DNA of 17,362 nucleotides from JANNHK01 sp034408875 (GTDB lineage: Bacteria; Actinomycetota; Acidimicrobiia; IMCC26256; PALSA-610): contig JAWXCJ010000217.1 in NCBI GenBank assembly GCA_034408875.1, positions 1 to 17,362 of the forward strand, read 5' to 3'. Positions within the stretch are counted from its first letter, which is position 1; each line of letters opens with the position of its first letter. Shown here piece after piece: positions 1-7,013 of the stretch. Under the pieces are notes generated by a model, which was given only the letters and a program-made list of their open reading frames with translations, was not told the origin of the DNA and did not search any database. Made by a program: the position numbers and the translations under genes.

Positions 1-176
1 CATTCGGCGAGCTTCCACGTGAAGTAGGTCGACACGAGCGCCATCTCACCCTGGGCGAAGTTGAGGATGCCGGTCGTCTTGAAGATGAGGACGAGGGCGA
101 GGGCGAGGGAGGCGTAGATCACGCCCGCCTCGATGCCGTTCATCAGGTGCTGGAGAAACTGTTCAAGCTGGTCCAT
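1..176 (-). CDS. livH: Branched-chain amino acid ABC transporter permease, LivH type (N-terminal part, cut by window edge)
   Basis: Only the first 58 codons are visible. They encode an amphipathic N-terminus (MDQLEQFLQHLMNGIEAG) followed by a hydrophobic helix (about residues 18-33) and the segment GILNFAQGEMAL (about 36-47), which is the hallmark start of LivH-family inner-membrane permeases (hydrophobic/branched-chain amino acid transporter family). The ATG lies 4 bases after the livF stop, so the gene is probably translated by coupling, with a GGGG stretch just upstream inside the livF end. LivH would form the membrane channel that LivG and LivF energise. Substrate class is family knowledge; urea or other amides are transported by close relatives and cannot be excluded from this fragment. 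Confidence 0.88.
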   Translation of the reverse strand, partial: MDQLEQFLQHLMNGIEAGVIYASLALALVLIFKTTGILNFAQGEMALVSTYFTWKLAE

Positions 177-180
177 GAGC

Positions 181-888
181 TCAAATCCCCAGGTACGCCT
201 TGCGGACGTCGTCGTCGGCCGCCAGTTCCTCGGCCGAGCCGCGCACCGCGATGGCACCTGACTCGAGCACGTAGCCACGCGTCGCGATTCCGAGTGCGAG
301 CCCGGCGTTCTGCTCGACGATGAGCATCGAGAGCCCGGTCGAGGTGTTCAGGTCGGCGAGGACGCGGAAGAGTTCCTGCGTGATGATCGGCGCGAGTCCG
401 AGCGAGGGCTCGTCGAGCAGCAGCAGCTTCGGGACCGACATCATCGCTCGCGCGATCGCGAGCATCTGCTGCTCGCCGCCCGACATGCTGCCTGCCGCCT
501 GGCCCCGGCGATTGCCCAAGCGCGGGAACACGTCGTACCAGTAGTTGACGTCGCGGGTGACCCGGTCGTCGCGGCGCGAGTACGCGCCCAGGCGGAGGTT
601 CTCCTCGACGGTCAGGTCGGTGAGCGTGCCTCGGCCCTGGGGAACGTGCGCGATCCCGAGCTGCGCGATCTTCTCCGGTCGGTTCCCGAGGATCGAACGA
701 TCTTCGAAACGGATCGCACCTCGACAGGAGATGATGCCCGACACGGCCCGCAATGTCGTCGTCTTGCCCGAGCCGTTGGCGCCGAGGATGACGACGACCT
801 CACCTTCGCTGACGTTGAAGTCGACGCCGTGCAGCACGTTGACCGGGCCGTACCCGGCGCGCAGTTCCGCGACCTCGAGCAGGGTCAT
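181..888 (-). CDS. livF: Branched-chain amino acid ABC transporter ATP-binding protein LivF
   Basis: A 235-residue ABC ATPase of the usual LivF length. Visible motifs are Walker A GANGSGKT (36-43), a Q-loop glutamine in HVPQGRG (about residue 84), the signature SGGEQQ (136-141), Walker B LLLLDEP (155-161) and the LivF-type ending of the nucleotide-binding domain, LIVEQNA. The start ATG overlaps the livG stop as ATGA, which indicates translational coupling in the order livG-livF-livH. The protein pairs with LivG at the cytoplasmic face to power import of leucine/isoleucine/valine or related substrates. The ATPase subfamily is clear; the exact substrate is inferred. Confidence 0.95.
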   Translation of the reverse strand: MTLLEVAELRAGYGPVNVLHGVDFNVSEGEVVVILGANGSGKTTTLRAVSGIISCRGAIRFEDRSILGNRPEKIAQLGIAHVPQGRGTLTDLTVEENLRLGAYSRRDDRVTRDVNYWYDVFPRLGNRRGQAAGSMSGGEQQMLAIARAMMSVPKLLLLDEPSLGLAPIITQELFRVLADLNTSTGLSMLIVEQNAGLALGIATRGYVLESGAIAVRGSAEELAADDDVRKAYLGI

Positions 889-1616
889 GCGGGGGTTCCC
901 AGGTACGCCTCGATGACCATCGGGTTCGTGCGGATCTCTTCCGGCGTCCCCTCCGCGATCTTGCTCCCGAAGTCGAGGACGACGATCTTCTCCGAGATCG
1001 CCATGACCATCGCCATGTGGTGCTCGACGAGGAGGACGGTGAGGTCGAACTCGTCGCGAATGTCGCGCACGAGCTCGGCCAGCTCATCGACTTCGGAGTG
1101 GGTGAGGCCCGCGGCGGGCTCGTCGAGGCACAACAACCGGGGTCGCGCGGCCAGCGCCCGGGCGATCTCGATGCGCTTCAGCGTCCCGTACGGGAGCCCG
1201 GCGGCCTGCCGGCCGGCGAGGTGGCCGAGCGAGAGCCGTTCCAGGATCTCGCGTGCTTCCTTGCGCCGGGCCCGGCTCCGGCCGCCGCGGGCGTGGGCGC
1301 CGACCATCACGTTCTCCTCCACGGTCAGCGCCGGGAACAACGCCAGGTTCTGGAACGTGCGGGCCATTCCGATGGTGGCGATCTTGTGCGGGGGCAGATT
1401 CAACGTCGGGACGCCGCCGAACGTGATGCGGCCGCTCGACGGCTCGTAGAGCCGGCTCAGGCAGTTGAATAGCGTCGTCTTGCCCGCGCCGTTCGGCCCG
1501 ATCAGTGCGCAGATCTGGCCTTCTTCGATCGTGAACGTGAGATCGGCAAGCGCGACGATGCCGCCGAACTCGACCCGAACGTCCTCGACCGAAAGCAACG
1601 CCGCGGCGTCGACCAC
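885..1616 (-). CDS. livG: Branched-chain amino acid ABC transporter ATP-binding protein LivG
   Basis: I place the start at the GTG at 1614-1616 (243 residues), because the family-like sequence LLSVEDVRVEFGGIVAL begins just after it and a purine-rich AGAGGGGGG ribosome binding site lies about 5 bases upstream. The frame stays open further upstream, but that part is non-homologous and overlaps the divergent gene. Motifs are Walker A GPNGAGKT (40-47), Q-loop TFQN (88-91), a LivG-type signature LPYGTLKR (141-148), Walker B LLCLDEP (161-167) and H-loop VEHHM (197-201). The stop overlaps the livF ATG by 4 bases. It is the first visible gene of the liv block; no livM or substrate-binding protein gene lies in this window. 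Confidence 0.93.
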   Translation of the reverse strand: MVDAAALLSVEDVRVEFGGIVALADLTFTIEEGQICALIGPNGAGKTTLFNCLSRLYEPSSGRITFGGVPTLNLPPHKIATIGMARTFQNLALFPALTVEENVMVGAHARGGRSRARRKEAREILERLSLGHLAGRQAAGLPYGTLKRIEIARALAARPRLLCLDEPAAGLTHSEVDELAELVRDIRDEFDLTVLLVEHHMAMVMAISEKIVVLDFGSKIAEGTPEEIRTNPMVIEAYLGTPA

Positions 1617-1641
1617 ACCAACCCCCCTCTGACCGGCCGGA

Positions 1642-1670
1642 AACCTAGCCGCGGTACCTGCCCCTGTCGC
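1642..1670 (-). promoter_or_regulatory. Candidate promoter for livGFH
   Basis: On the minus strand, GCGACA (1665-1670) and TAGGTT (1642-1647) are separated by exactly 17 bases and fit -35 TTGACA (4 of 6) and an actinobacterial TAnnnT -10. A start near 1635 would leave a short leader containing the AGAGGGGGG ribosome binding site. The match is moderate and untested. Confidence 0.35.
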
Positions 1671-1687
1671 TGGGCGCGCACCGGCGG

Positions 1688-1701
1688 TACCGTTCTGACC
1701 C
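1688..1701 (+). promoter_or_regulatory. Candidate leaderless promoter (-10) of the TIGR03086-family gene
   Basis: TACCGT (1688-1693) fits the TAnnnT -10 element and is followed by 8 bases and then the GTG start at 1702. No Shine-Dalgarno sequence is present, so a transcript starting at or next to the GTG is likely. No convincing -35 is seen. The same arrangement occurs before ribF (8237) and, with 7 bases, before truB. Confidence 0.4.
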
Positions 1702-2262
1702 GTGATCGATCCGGCAACGCTGCATCGCCGGGCTGCGTCGGGTTTCGGCACGCTCGTGCACGGAATCACAGACGACCAATGGGCGCGGCCGACGCCGTGC
1801 GGCGACTGGGACGTACGGGCGCTGGTCGCGCACGTGGTCGACGAGCAGCTCTGGACCGCGCCCCTACTCAAAGGCGGCACGATCGCCGAGGTCACACCGG
1901 CGATTCCCGCCGATCCGCTCGGCGCCGACCCGGCGAAGGCGTGGGACACGAGTGTCCACGACGCGGTCGAAGGCGTGGGGCACACCGACCTCGCCGCGAT
2001 CGTTCATCTGTCGTTCGGCGACTTCCCCGCCGAGGAATACGTGATGCAGCTCTTCGCCGACATGCTCGTGCACGGCTGGGACCTCGCGCGCGCAACGGGC
2101 CAGGTCGAGCACCTCGACAACGAGCTGGTCACCGAGTGCACAACGTGGTTCGACAAGAACGAAGAGGCCTACCGCGGCGCCGGCGTCTTCGGCGACGCCC
2201 TACCCGTCCCCGCCACCGCCGACCCGCAAACAAGGTTGCTCGCCCGCTTCGGCCGCGCATAG
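1702..2262 (+). CDS. TIGR03086-family DinB-like metal-binding protein (maleylpyruvate isomerase-type N-terminal fold)
   Basis: A 186-residue protein starting with GTG. The sequence WARPTPCGDWDVRALVAHVVDEQLW (split here: WARPTPCGDWDV at 27-38, then RALVAHVVDEQLW) and the later DMLVHGWDLARATG (120-133) are typical of the actinobacterial TIGR03086 family. This belongs to the DinB/mycothiol-dependent maleylpyruvate isomerase superfamily. His44, Glu48 and His124 are the likely divalent-metal ligands. Members are thought to be mycothiol- or bacillithiol-linked enzymes, but the substrate of this one cannot be read from sequence. It stands alone, divergent from livG, and ends in the first base of a large inverted repeat. 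Family assignment is firm; biochemical function is unknown. Confidence 0.85.
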   Translation: MIDPATLHRRAASGFGTLVHGITDDQWARPTPCGDWDVRALVAHVVDEQLWTAPLLKGGTIAEVTPAIPADPLGADPAKAWDTSVHDAVEGVGHTDLAAIVHLSFGDFPAEEYVMQLFADMLVHGWDLARATGQVEHLDNELVTECTTWFDKNEEAYRGAGVFGDALPVPATADPQTRLLARFGRA

Positions 2263-2310
2263 GGATGCGTCGATAGCCCACACGTGGTGTGGGCTATCGA
2301 CGCATCCCTA
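2260..2310. terminator. Perfect 24-bp inverted repeat, probable bidirectional terminator carrying both stop codons
   Basis: Positions 2260-2283 are the exact reverse complement of 2287-2310, with a 3-base GTG loop. The first three bases of each arm, read on its own strand, are the TAG stop of the upstream gene: 2260-2262 for the TIGR03086-family gene and 2310-2308 for dapB. The RNA hairpin would be extremely stable from either strand. There is no T-tract after either arm, so this is a U-less terminator or 3'-end stabiliser rather than a classical intrinsic terminator. Confidence 0.75.
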
Positions 2311-3075
2311 CAAGCCCAGGAGTTTGTCGAGGCCGACGGTTAGGCCTTTGGTTTCTCGGACACCTCGGATGGCGATGAGGACGCCGGGCATGAAGGACTC
2401 GCGGTCGGTGGTGTCGTGGCGGATCGACAGGGTCTGCGCGGTCGTGCCGAACACGACTTCTTGCGATGCGACCATGCCCCGCATGCGGACCGAGTGCACG
2501 GTGATGCCGTCGACGACAGCACCGCGTGCGCCCTCGGCCACGACCTTGGTCGTCGGGTCGTCGCCCCATTCTTTCGATGCGGCGGCGATGCGCTGCGCGG
2601 TGGAGATGGCGGTGCCCGACGGGGCGTCGGCCTTCTGGTCGTGGTGCAGCTCGATGATCTCGGCGCTGTCGAAGTAGGGCGCCGCGAGTTCGGCGAAGCG
2701 CATCATCAGCACCGCACCGATGGCGAAGTTGGGCACGATCACCGCGTTGGACTTGCCGAAGAGGCGGGCGAGGTCGTCGCACTCGGCGTCGGTGAAGCCG
2801 CTCGTACCGACGACCGCGTGCACGCCATTGGCGGCACACCAGCGGATGTTCTCGCGCGCGGCGTCGATGATGGTGAAGTCGACCGCGACCTCGGCGCCTG
2901 CCTCTTTCAGGGCGTCGGCGCCCGCGCCGATCGTCACCGTGGTGCCCGCGACCTGCTCGCCCGCGTGCACCGGATCGACGGCGGCGACGAGCTCCATGTC
3001 GGGTGCGCCCAGGACCGTCTGGCACACGGTCGCGCCCATGCGCCCGCCCGCACCGAATACACCCACGCGAATCAC
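2308..3075 (-). CDS. dapB: 4-hydroxy-tetrahydrodipicolinate reductase DapB
   Basis: Catalyses the NAD(P)H-dependent reduction step after DapA in the diaminopimelate/lysine pathway, supplying cell-wall peptidoglycan and lysine. I chose the GTG at 3073-3075 (255 residues, normal length) because the nucleotide-binding motif VGVFGAGGRMG (4-14) begins right after it; the longer open frame upstream lies inside the M16 gene. The signature ELHHDQKADAPSGTA (142-156) contains the catalytic His144 and Lys148, spaced by four residues as His159/Lys163 are in E. coli. The start is 10 bases after the M16 peptidase stop, consistent with one operon pnp-M16-dapB. The stop is embedded in the inverted repeat at 2260-2310. 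Confidence 0.96.
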   Translation of the reverse strand: MIRVGVFGAGGRMGATVCQTVLGAPDMELVAAVDPVHAGEQVAGTTVTIGAGADALKEAGAEVAVDFTIIDAARENIRWCAANGVHAVVGTSGFTDAECDDLARLFGKSNAVIVPNFAIGAVLMMRFAELAAPYFDSAEIIELHHDQKADAPSGTAISTAQRIAAASKEWGDDPTTKVVAEGARGAVVDGITVHSVRMRGMVASQEVVFGTTAQTLSIRHDTTDRESFMPGVLIAIRGVRETKGLTVGLDKLLGL

Positions 3076-3085
3076 GGGGTTCAGG

Positions 3086-4339
3086 CTACTTGCCTCTTCC
3101 CGCGAACTGCGCGGCTTCGTGGGGTCCGACGACCGCGAGGCTGCGCTCGGGCGCGTTGAAGACGCGGTCGATGACGCGGGCGACATCGTCGGCCTCGACG
3201 GCCGCGACCCGGGCGGTAAGTTCGTCGATGGTCGGGATCTCGCCCTCGACCAACTCGGAGCGGCCCAAGCGGCGCATGCGGCTGGCCGACGTCTCGAGCG
3301 ACATCGCGAGCGAGCCACTGAGGTGACTCTTCGCGGCGTCGAGTTCCGCGCTCGGGAGCGAGTCGTTCGCGAGCCCGGCGAGTTCTTCCTCGATGATTTC
3401 GAGGGTTTCGTCGACCCGCTCGGGCGACGTGCCCGCGTAGACGGCGAGGAAGCCGGTGTCGTCGAACGACACGCGGTACGAGTAGACGGAGTACGCGAGC
3501 CCGCGCTCCTCGCGGACCTTCTGGAACAGTCGCGAGGCCATGCCCCCGCCGAGCGCCTGGTTCACGACGGTGAGGGCGTAACGGTCGGGGTCGAGCGCGG
3601 GCAGGGCGCGTGTGCCGAGCACGACGTGGGCCTGCTCGGTGTCGCGTGTGTCGACGACGACCGGGATCGGATCCGACAACGACGACCCCGGCCGTTCGGG
3701 GCGGGTGCCGTCGGTGCCGGGGAACCGGTCGGCGATCGCGGTGAGGACGTCGGTGTGGGTGAGGTTGCCCGCGGCGGCGAGCACGACGTTCGTCGGCCGG
3801 TAGTGCGCGCTGTGGAACTGCGCGATGCCCGCTCGCGGCATCGCCTCGATGGTCGCGTCGGTGCCGAGCACCTCGCGCCCGAGCGGATGCTCGGGGAACA
3901 ACGCCTGGGCGAAGAGGTCGTGCACGAGATCTTCGGGCGAGTCGTCGCGCATCCCGATCTCTTCGAGGATGACCTGGCGCTCCGACTCGATGTCGGACTC
4001 GCGGAACGCCGGGCGCCACAACACGTCGGCGAGGATGTCGATGGCGAGGTCGAGGTGCACGTCGGGGACGCGCACGTAGAACACGGTCTGTTCGTGCGTG
4101 GTGAACGCGTTCATCTCGCCGCCGACCGACTCGACCGCTTCCGCGATCTCGCGGGCGCTGCGGTCTTCGGTGCCCTTGAACAGCAGGTGCTCGAGGAAGT
4201 GGCTCGCCCCCGACTCGGGGTCGGTCTCGTCGCGTGCGCCGCTCCCGACCCACGCGCCGAGTGTGACGGACCGCAGCCCGGGGAGCGCCTCGGTGACGAC
4301 GCGCAGCCCCGACTCGAGTGTCGTCCTGCTGACGGTCAA
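3086..4339 (-). CDS. M16 family zinc metallopeptidase (insulinase/processing-peptidase-like)
   Basis: A 417-residue, single-unit M16 peptidase. The inverted zinc motif HxxEH is HFLEH (47-51) and the third metal ligand is expected at Glu127 in VILEEIGMRDD, about 76 residues after His51. The C-terminal M16 half is present, including GGGMASRLFQKVREERGLAYSVYS (read as GGGMASRLFQ then KVREERGLAYSVYS), the substrate-clamp segment. The start is a TTG at 4337-4339; no other initiator codon lies between the pnp stop and the conserved core. It begins 9 bases after the pnp stop and in the same reading frame, so coupling to pnp is likely. The pnp-M16-dapB order is common in actinobacteria. The substrate is unknown. 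Confidence 0.93.
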   Translation of the reverse strand: MTVSRTTLESGLRVVTEALPGLRSVTLGAWVGSGARDETDPESGASHFLEHLLFKGTEDRSAREIAEAVESVGGEMNAFTTHEQTVFYVRVPDVHLDLAIDILADVLWRPAFRESDIESERQVILEEIGMRDDSPEDLVHDLFAQALFPEHPLGREVLGTDATIEAMPRAGIAQFHSAHYRPTNVVLAAAGNLTHTDVLTAIADRFPGTDGTRPERPGSSLSDPIPVVVDTRDTEQAHVVLGTRALPALDPDRYALTVVNQALGGGMASRLFQKVREERGLAYSVYSYRVSFDDTGFLAVYAGTSPERVDETLEIIEEELAGLANDSLPSAELDAAKSHLSGSLAMSLETSASRMRRLGRSELVEGEIPTIDELTARVAAVEADDVARVIDRVFNAPERSLAVVGPHEAAQFAGRGK

Positions 4340-4348
4340 GCTCCGGCG

Positions 4349-6853
4349 CTACCGGCGCGGACCGCGACCGCGACCGCCGCGGCTGCCCCCGCGCGGCCCA
4401 CCTCGACCACCGCGGTCGCCCGCCGGGGCGGGTCCGGGCTCTTCGGCCGGGCCGAGGTCGCCGAAGGTGTCCTTGGCCTGGTCTTCCCAGAAGTCCTCGA
4501 ACGAGGCGGTCGCGACGCGACCGGGGCTCTCGCCGCCCCGGTCACCGCCGCCACTTTCGCTGCGGCTCTCACCCCGACTGTCGGGGCGGGGCTCGCGCGG
4601 CGGGCGCGCGGCACGCGGCTCGTCGGAGCCACCGCCACCGCCACCGCCACCGTCGCCGTCGCCGTCGCCGTCGTCACCGACGAGCGAGAGTGAGAGCTTT
4701 CCGTTCTGGTCGATGTCGTCGACCTTCACCTGGAGTTCGTCGCCGAGTGCGAGCACGTCTTCGACGCGGTCGATGCGCTTGCCGCGCCCGAGCTTCGAGA
4801 TGTGCACGAGCCCGTCGCGGCCCGGGAGGACGTTGACGAACGCACCGAACTTGGTGATGTTCACGACGCGGCCGTCGTAGATCGCACCGACCTCTGCGGA
4901 GGGCGGGTCGAGGATGAGCTCGATGCGGCGCCGGGCCTCTTCGACCGCAGCACCGTCCTTCGAGCCGATCGACACGAGACCCATGCCGTCTTGGTCGCTG
5001 ACCGAGATGTCGGCGCCGGTCTCCTGCTGGATGAGGTTGATGACCTTGCCCTTGGGCCCGATCACTTCGCCGATCTTGTCGATCGGGATCTCGAAGCTGA
5101 CGATCTTCGGTGCCGTGTCGCGCACGGTTTCACGGTGCGACGGCATCGCCTCTTTCATGACCGCGAGGATCTTGAGCCGGGCTTCCTTGGCCTGGCGCAA
5201 CGCCTGGGCGAGCACGTCGGAAGGAATGCCGTCGATCTTCGTGTCGAGCTGAAGCGCCGTGACGAAGTCTTCGGTGCCGGCGACCTTGAAGTCCATGTCG
5301 CCGAATGCATCTTCGGCGCCGAGGATGTCGGTGAGCGTCGTGTACTTGCCTTCGGCGTACACGAGGCCCATGGCGATACCGGCAACCGGTGCCTTGATCG
5401 GTACGCCCGCGTCCATCAGCGCGAGTGTCGAACCGCAGACCGACGCCATCGATGTGGAACCGTTCGACGCGAGCACGTCGGAGACGACGCGCAGCGTGTA
5501 CGGCCATTCGATCTTGCTCGGGATGACCGGCACAAGGGCGCGCTCGGCGAGCGCGCCGTGACCGATCTCGCGACGCTTCGGCGAACCGACACGACCCGTT
5601 TCGCCCGTGGAGAACGGCGCGAAGTTGTAGTGGTGCATGTAGCGCTTGCGGTCGTCGAGCGTGATCGTGTCGAGCATCTGCTCCATGCGGGGCATGCCCA
5701 ACGTCGTCACCGACAACACTTGCGTTTCGCCCCGCTGGAACAAGCCCGTGCCGTGGGCAGTAGCGATGACGCCGACTTCGGCGCTCAAGGGCCGCAAGTC
5801 GGCGGTGCCACGACCGTCGATGCGCTTGCCCTCGTTGACGATTCGCGTACGCACGACGTCCTTCTGGAGCGAACGGAACGCCCGCTTCACCGGCGTGGCG
5901 TGCGCGGCAAACGCGCCGGGCTTCTCGTCGGTGCCGATCAACGCCGCGAAGATTCCGGCTTCGATCTCGGCCAGCTTCACGTTGCGGTCGTGCTTGTCGG
6001 CGATGAACATCGCCTCGCTCGTCGCGCTGCGGGCGTGGTTCGCAACCGCTTCGAACACCTCGGGCGAGTAGTCGACCGCGGGGAGGTACTCGATCGGCGT
6101 GATCGGGCCGTGCGCCTTCTCGTACTCCTCACGGAGCTTCGACTGGAGGTCGATCGCCGCGGCGATCCACTGCTTCGAGACTTCGAGCCCCTCGGCGATG
6201 GTCTCTTCGGTGACCTTCGGCGCGCCTTCCTCGTACAGCTCCCACGAGCGCTCGGTGCCGCCGGCTTCGACCATCATGATCGCGACGTCGTTATTGTCGA
6301 GCTTGCGGCCGGCAACGACGATCTCGAACGTCGACTCGTCGCCCTGCTGGAAGGTGGGGTGCGCGATCCACTCACCGTCGAGGTGCGCCAGGCGCACCGC
6401 GCCGATGGGACCGTCGAACGGGATGCCCGACACGGTCAGTGCCGCCGACGCGCCGTTGATGGACGCGACATCGTGCGGGTTCTCGAGGTCGACACCGAGG
6501 ATGGTTGCGATCACCTGGACCTCGTTGCGGAAGTCGGATGGGAACGACGGGCGCAGCGGCCGGTCGGTCAGGCGACAGGTGAGAATGGCTTGCTCGCCGG
6601 GACGGCCTTCACGGCGGAAGAACGAGCCGGGGATCTTGCCCGCCGCGTACATGCGCTCTTCGACGTCGACGGTGAGCGGGAAGAAGTCGATGCCTTCGCG
6701 GGGCTTCGACGTGCAAACAGTGGACAGGAGCGTGGTGCCCCCGACCGTGACGGTCACGGCGCCGTCGGCAAGCGATGCGAGCTTGCCCGTCTCGAGAATC
6801 ATCTCGAGCCCGTCGGCATTGATAGGACCGCTAACGCGTATCGCGTCGGTCAT
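4349..6853 (-). CDS. pnp: Polyribonucleotide nucleotidyltransferase (PNPase)
   Basis: Phosphorolytic 3'-to-5' exoribonuclease of mRNA decay. The 834 residues contain the first RNase PH domain (about 12-145, with the RNA-binding FFRREGRP at 78-85), the helical linker (to about 325), the second RNase PH domain (about 340-560), KH (about 587-647, GPKG at 599-602) and S1 (about 655-725). Catalytic residues Asp515, Asp521 and Lys523 in EDAFGDMDFK and the phosphate-binding T467-S468 match E. coli PNPase with a constant offset of 29. Residues 727-834 form a low-complexity tail with an Asp/Gly run, eight glycines, RGG-type repeats and a short aromatic-acidic island (SFEDFWEDQAKDTFGDL). E. coli PNPase, 711 residues, lacks such a tail. 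The ATG is preceded by GAGAGG 8 bases upstream, inside a hairpin. Confidence 0.97.
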   Translation of the reverse strand: MTDAIRVSGPINADGLEMILETGKLASLADGAVTVTVGGTTLLSTVCTSKPREGIDFFPLTVDVEERMYAAGKIPGSFFRREGRPGEQAILTCRLTDRPLRPSFPSDFRNEVQVIATILGVDLENPHDVASINGASAALTVSGIPFDGPIGAVRLAHLDGEWIAHPTFQQGDESTFEIVVAGRKLDNNDVAIMMVEAGGTERSWELYEEGAPKVTEETIAEGLEVSKQWIAAAIDLQSKLREEYEKAHGPITPIEYLPAVDYSPEVFEAVANHARSATSEAMFIADKHDRNVKLAEIEAGIFAALIGTDEKPGAFAAHATPVKRAFRSLQKDVVRTRIVNEGKRIDGRGTADLRPLSAEVGVIATAHGTGLFQRGETQVLSVTTLGMPRMEQMLDTITLDDRKRYMHHYNFAPFSTGETGRVGSPKRREIGHGALAERALVPVIPSKIEWPYTLRVVSDVLASNGSTSMASVCGSTLALMDAGVPIKAPVAGIAMGLVYAEGKYTTLTDILGAEDAFGDMDFKVAGTEDFVTALQLDTKIDGIPSDVLAQALRQAKEARLKILAVMKEAMPSHRETVRDTAPKIVSFEIPIDKIGEVIGPKGKVINLIQQETGADISVSDQDGMGLVSIGSKDGAAVEEARRRIELILDPPSAEVGAIYDGRVVNITKFGAFVNVLPGRDGLVHISKLGRGKRIDRVEDVLALGDELQVKVDDIDQNGKLSLSLVGDDGDGDGDGGGGGGGGSDEPRAARPPREPRPDSRGESRSESGGGDRGGESPGRVATASFEDFWEDQAKDTFGDLGPAEEPGPAPAGDRGGRGGPRGGSRGGRGRGPRR
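4626..4670. repeat. Hexanucleotide-like simple repeat coding the Gly and Asp-Gly runs of PNPase
   Basis: Tandem CCACCG units followed by CCGTCG units on the plus strand, encoding the run of eight glycines and the preceding alternating Asp-Gly stretch of the PNPase tail. Such tracts can change length by slippage in multiples of three without breaking the frame. Confidence 0.6.
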
Positions 6854-6861
6854 AGGTATTT

Positions 6862-6882
6862 CCTCTCGTAAGGTGCGAGAGG
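6862..6882 (-). promoter_or_regulatory. Hairpin containing the pnp ribosome binding site
   Basis: On the pnp strand, CCTCTCG and CGAGAGG pair as a perfect 7-bp stem around a 7-base loop. The 3' arm contains GAGAGG, the only good Shine-Dalgarno sequence, 8 bases before the ATG. If formed in mRNA the stem would hide the ribosome binding site. This fits post-transcriptional control, but the mechanism is inferred. Confidence 0.55.
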
Positions 6883-6894
6883 TACCGGTTCCCA

Positions 6895-6941
6895 GTTGTC
6901 AGCGTCCGAGAAGTACTCATCGGGCGCTCGCCACTGACAAC
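6895..6941 (-). promoter_or_regulatory. Second, larger hairpin in the pnp leader
   Basis: GTTGTCAG (6934-6941, read on the minus strand) pairs perfectly with CTGACAAC (6895-6902), closing an interior with a further CCGA/TCGG pairing and a GC-rich internal loop. It lies between the rpsO terminator and the start-proximal hairpin. In E. coli the pnp leader folds into a stem cut by RNase III for autoregulation; an equivalent role here is a hypothesis. The left arm also contains TTGTCA, which could be a -35 element, though no good -10 follows. Confidence 0.5.
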
Positions 6942-6972
6942 CGACGTCGCTCTCGCGTGGGTTGTGGTTCTC

Positions 6973-7005
6973 AAAAAAGAGAGGAGCGCCAAGGAGGCGC
7001 CCCTC
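6973..7005 (-). terminator. Intrinsic terminator downstream of rpsO
   Basis: On the minus strand, GAGGGGCGCC (6996-7005) pairs with GGCGCTCCTC (6981-6990) as a 10-bp stem with one G-U pair and a 5-base loop, followed after CTC by six Ts (6973-6978). It sits 8 bases after the rpsO stop and is the clearest classical terminator in the window. pnp is therefore expressed by read-through, by attenuation, or from a promoter in the following leader of about 120 bases. Confidence 0.88.
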
Positions 7006-7013
7006 ACGAACTG

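Noticed and set aside
1617..1985. N-terminal extension of LivG to an ATG at 1985
   Set aside because: The extra 123 residues are non-homologous and overlap the well-supported plus-strand gene at 1702. The GTG at 1616 has a good ribosome binding site and gives the family length.
2720..4693. Plus-strand open frame of more than 600 codons opposite dapB, the M16 gene and the pnp end
   Set aside because: Composition follows the antisense of the real genes, with no motif and no initiation signal.
4802..6871. Long open frame on the plus strand opposite pnp
   Set aside because: The translation is rich in Arg, Asp, Val and Glu with no recognisable domain, and it mirrors the codon bias of pnp. High-GC genes commonly produce such antisense open frames.
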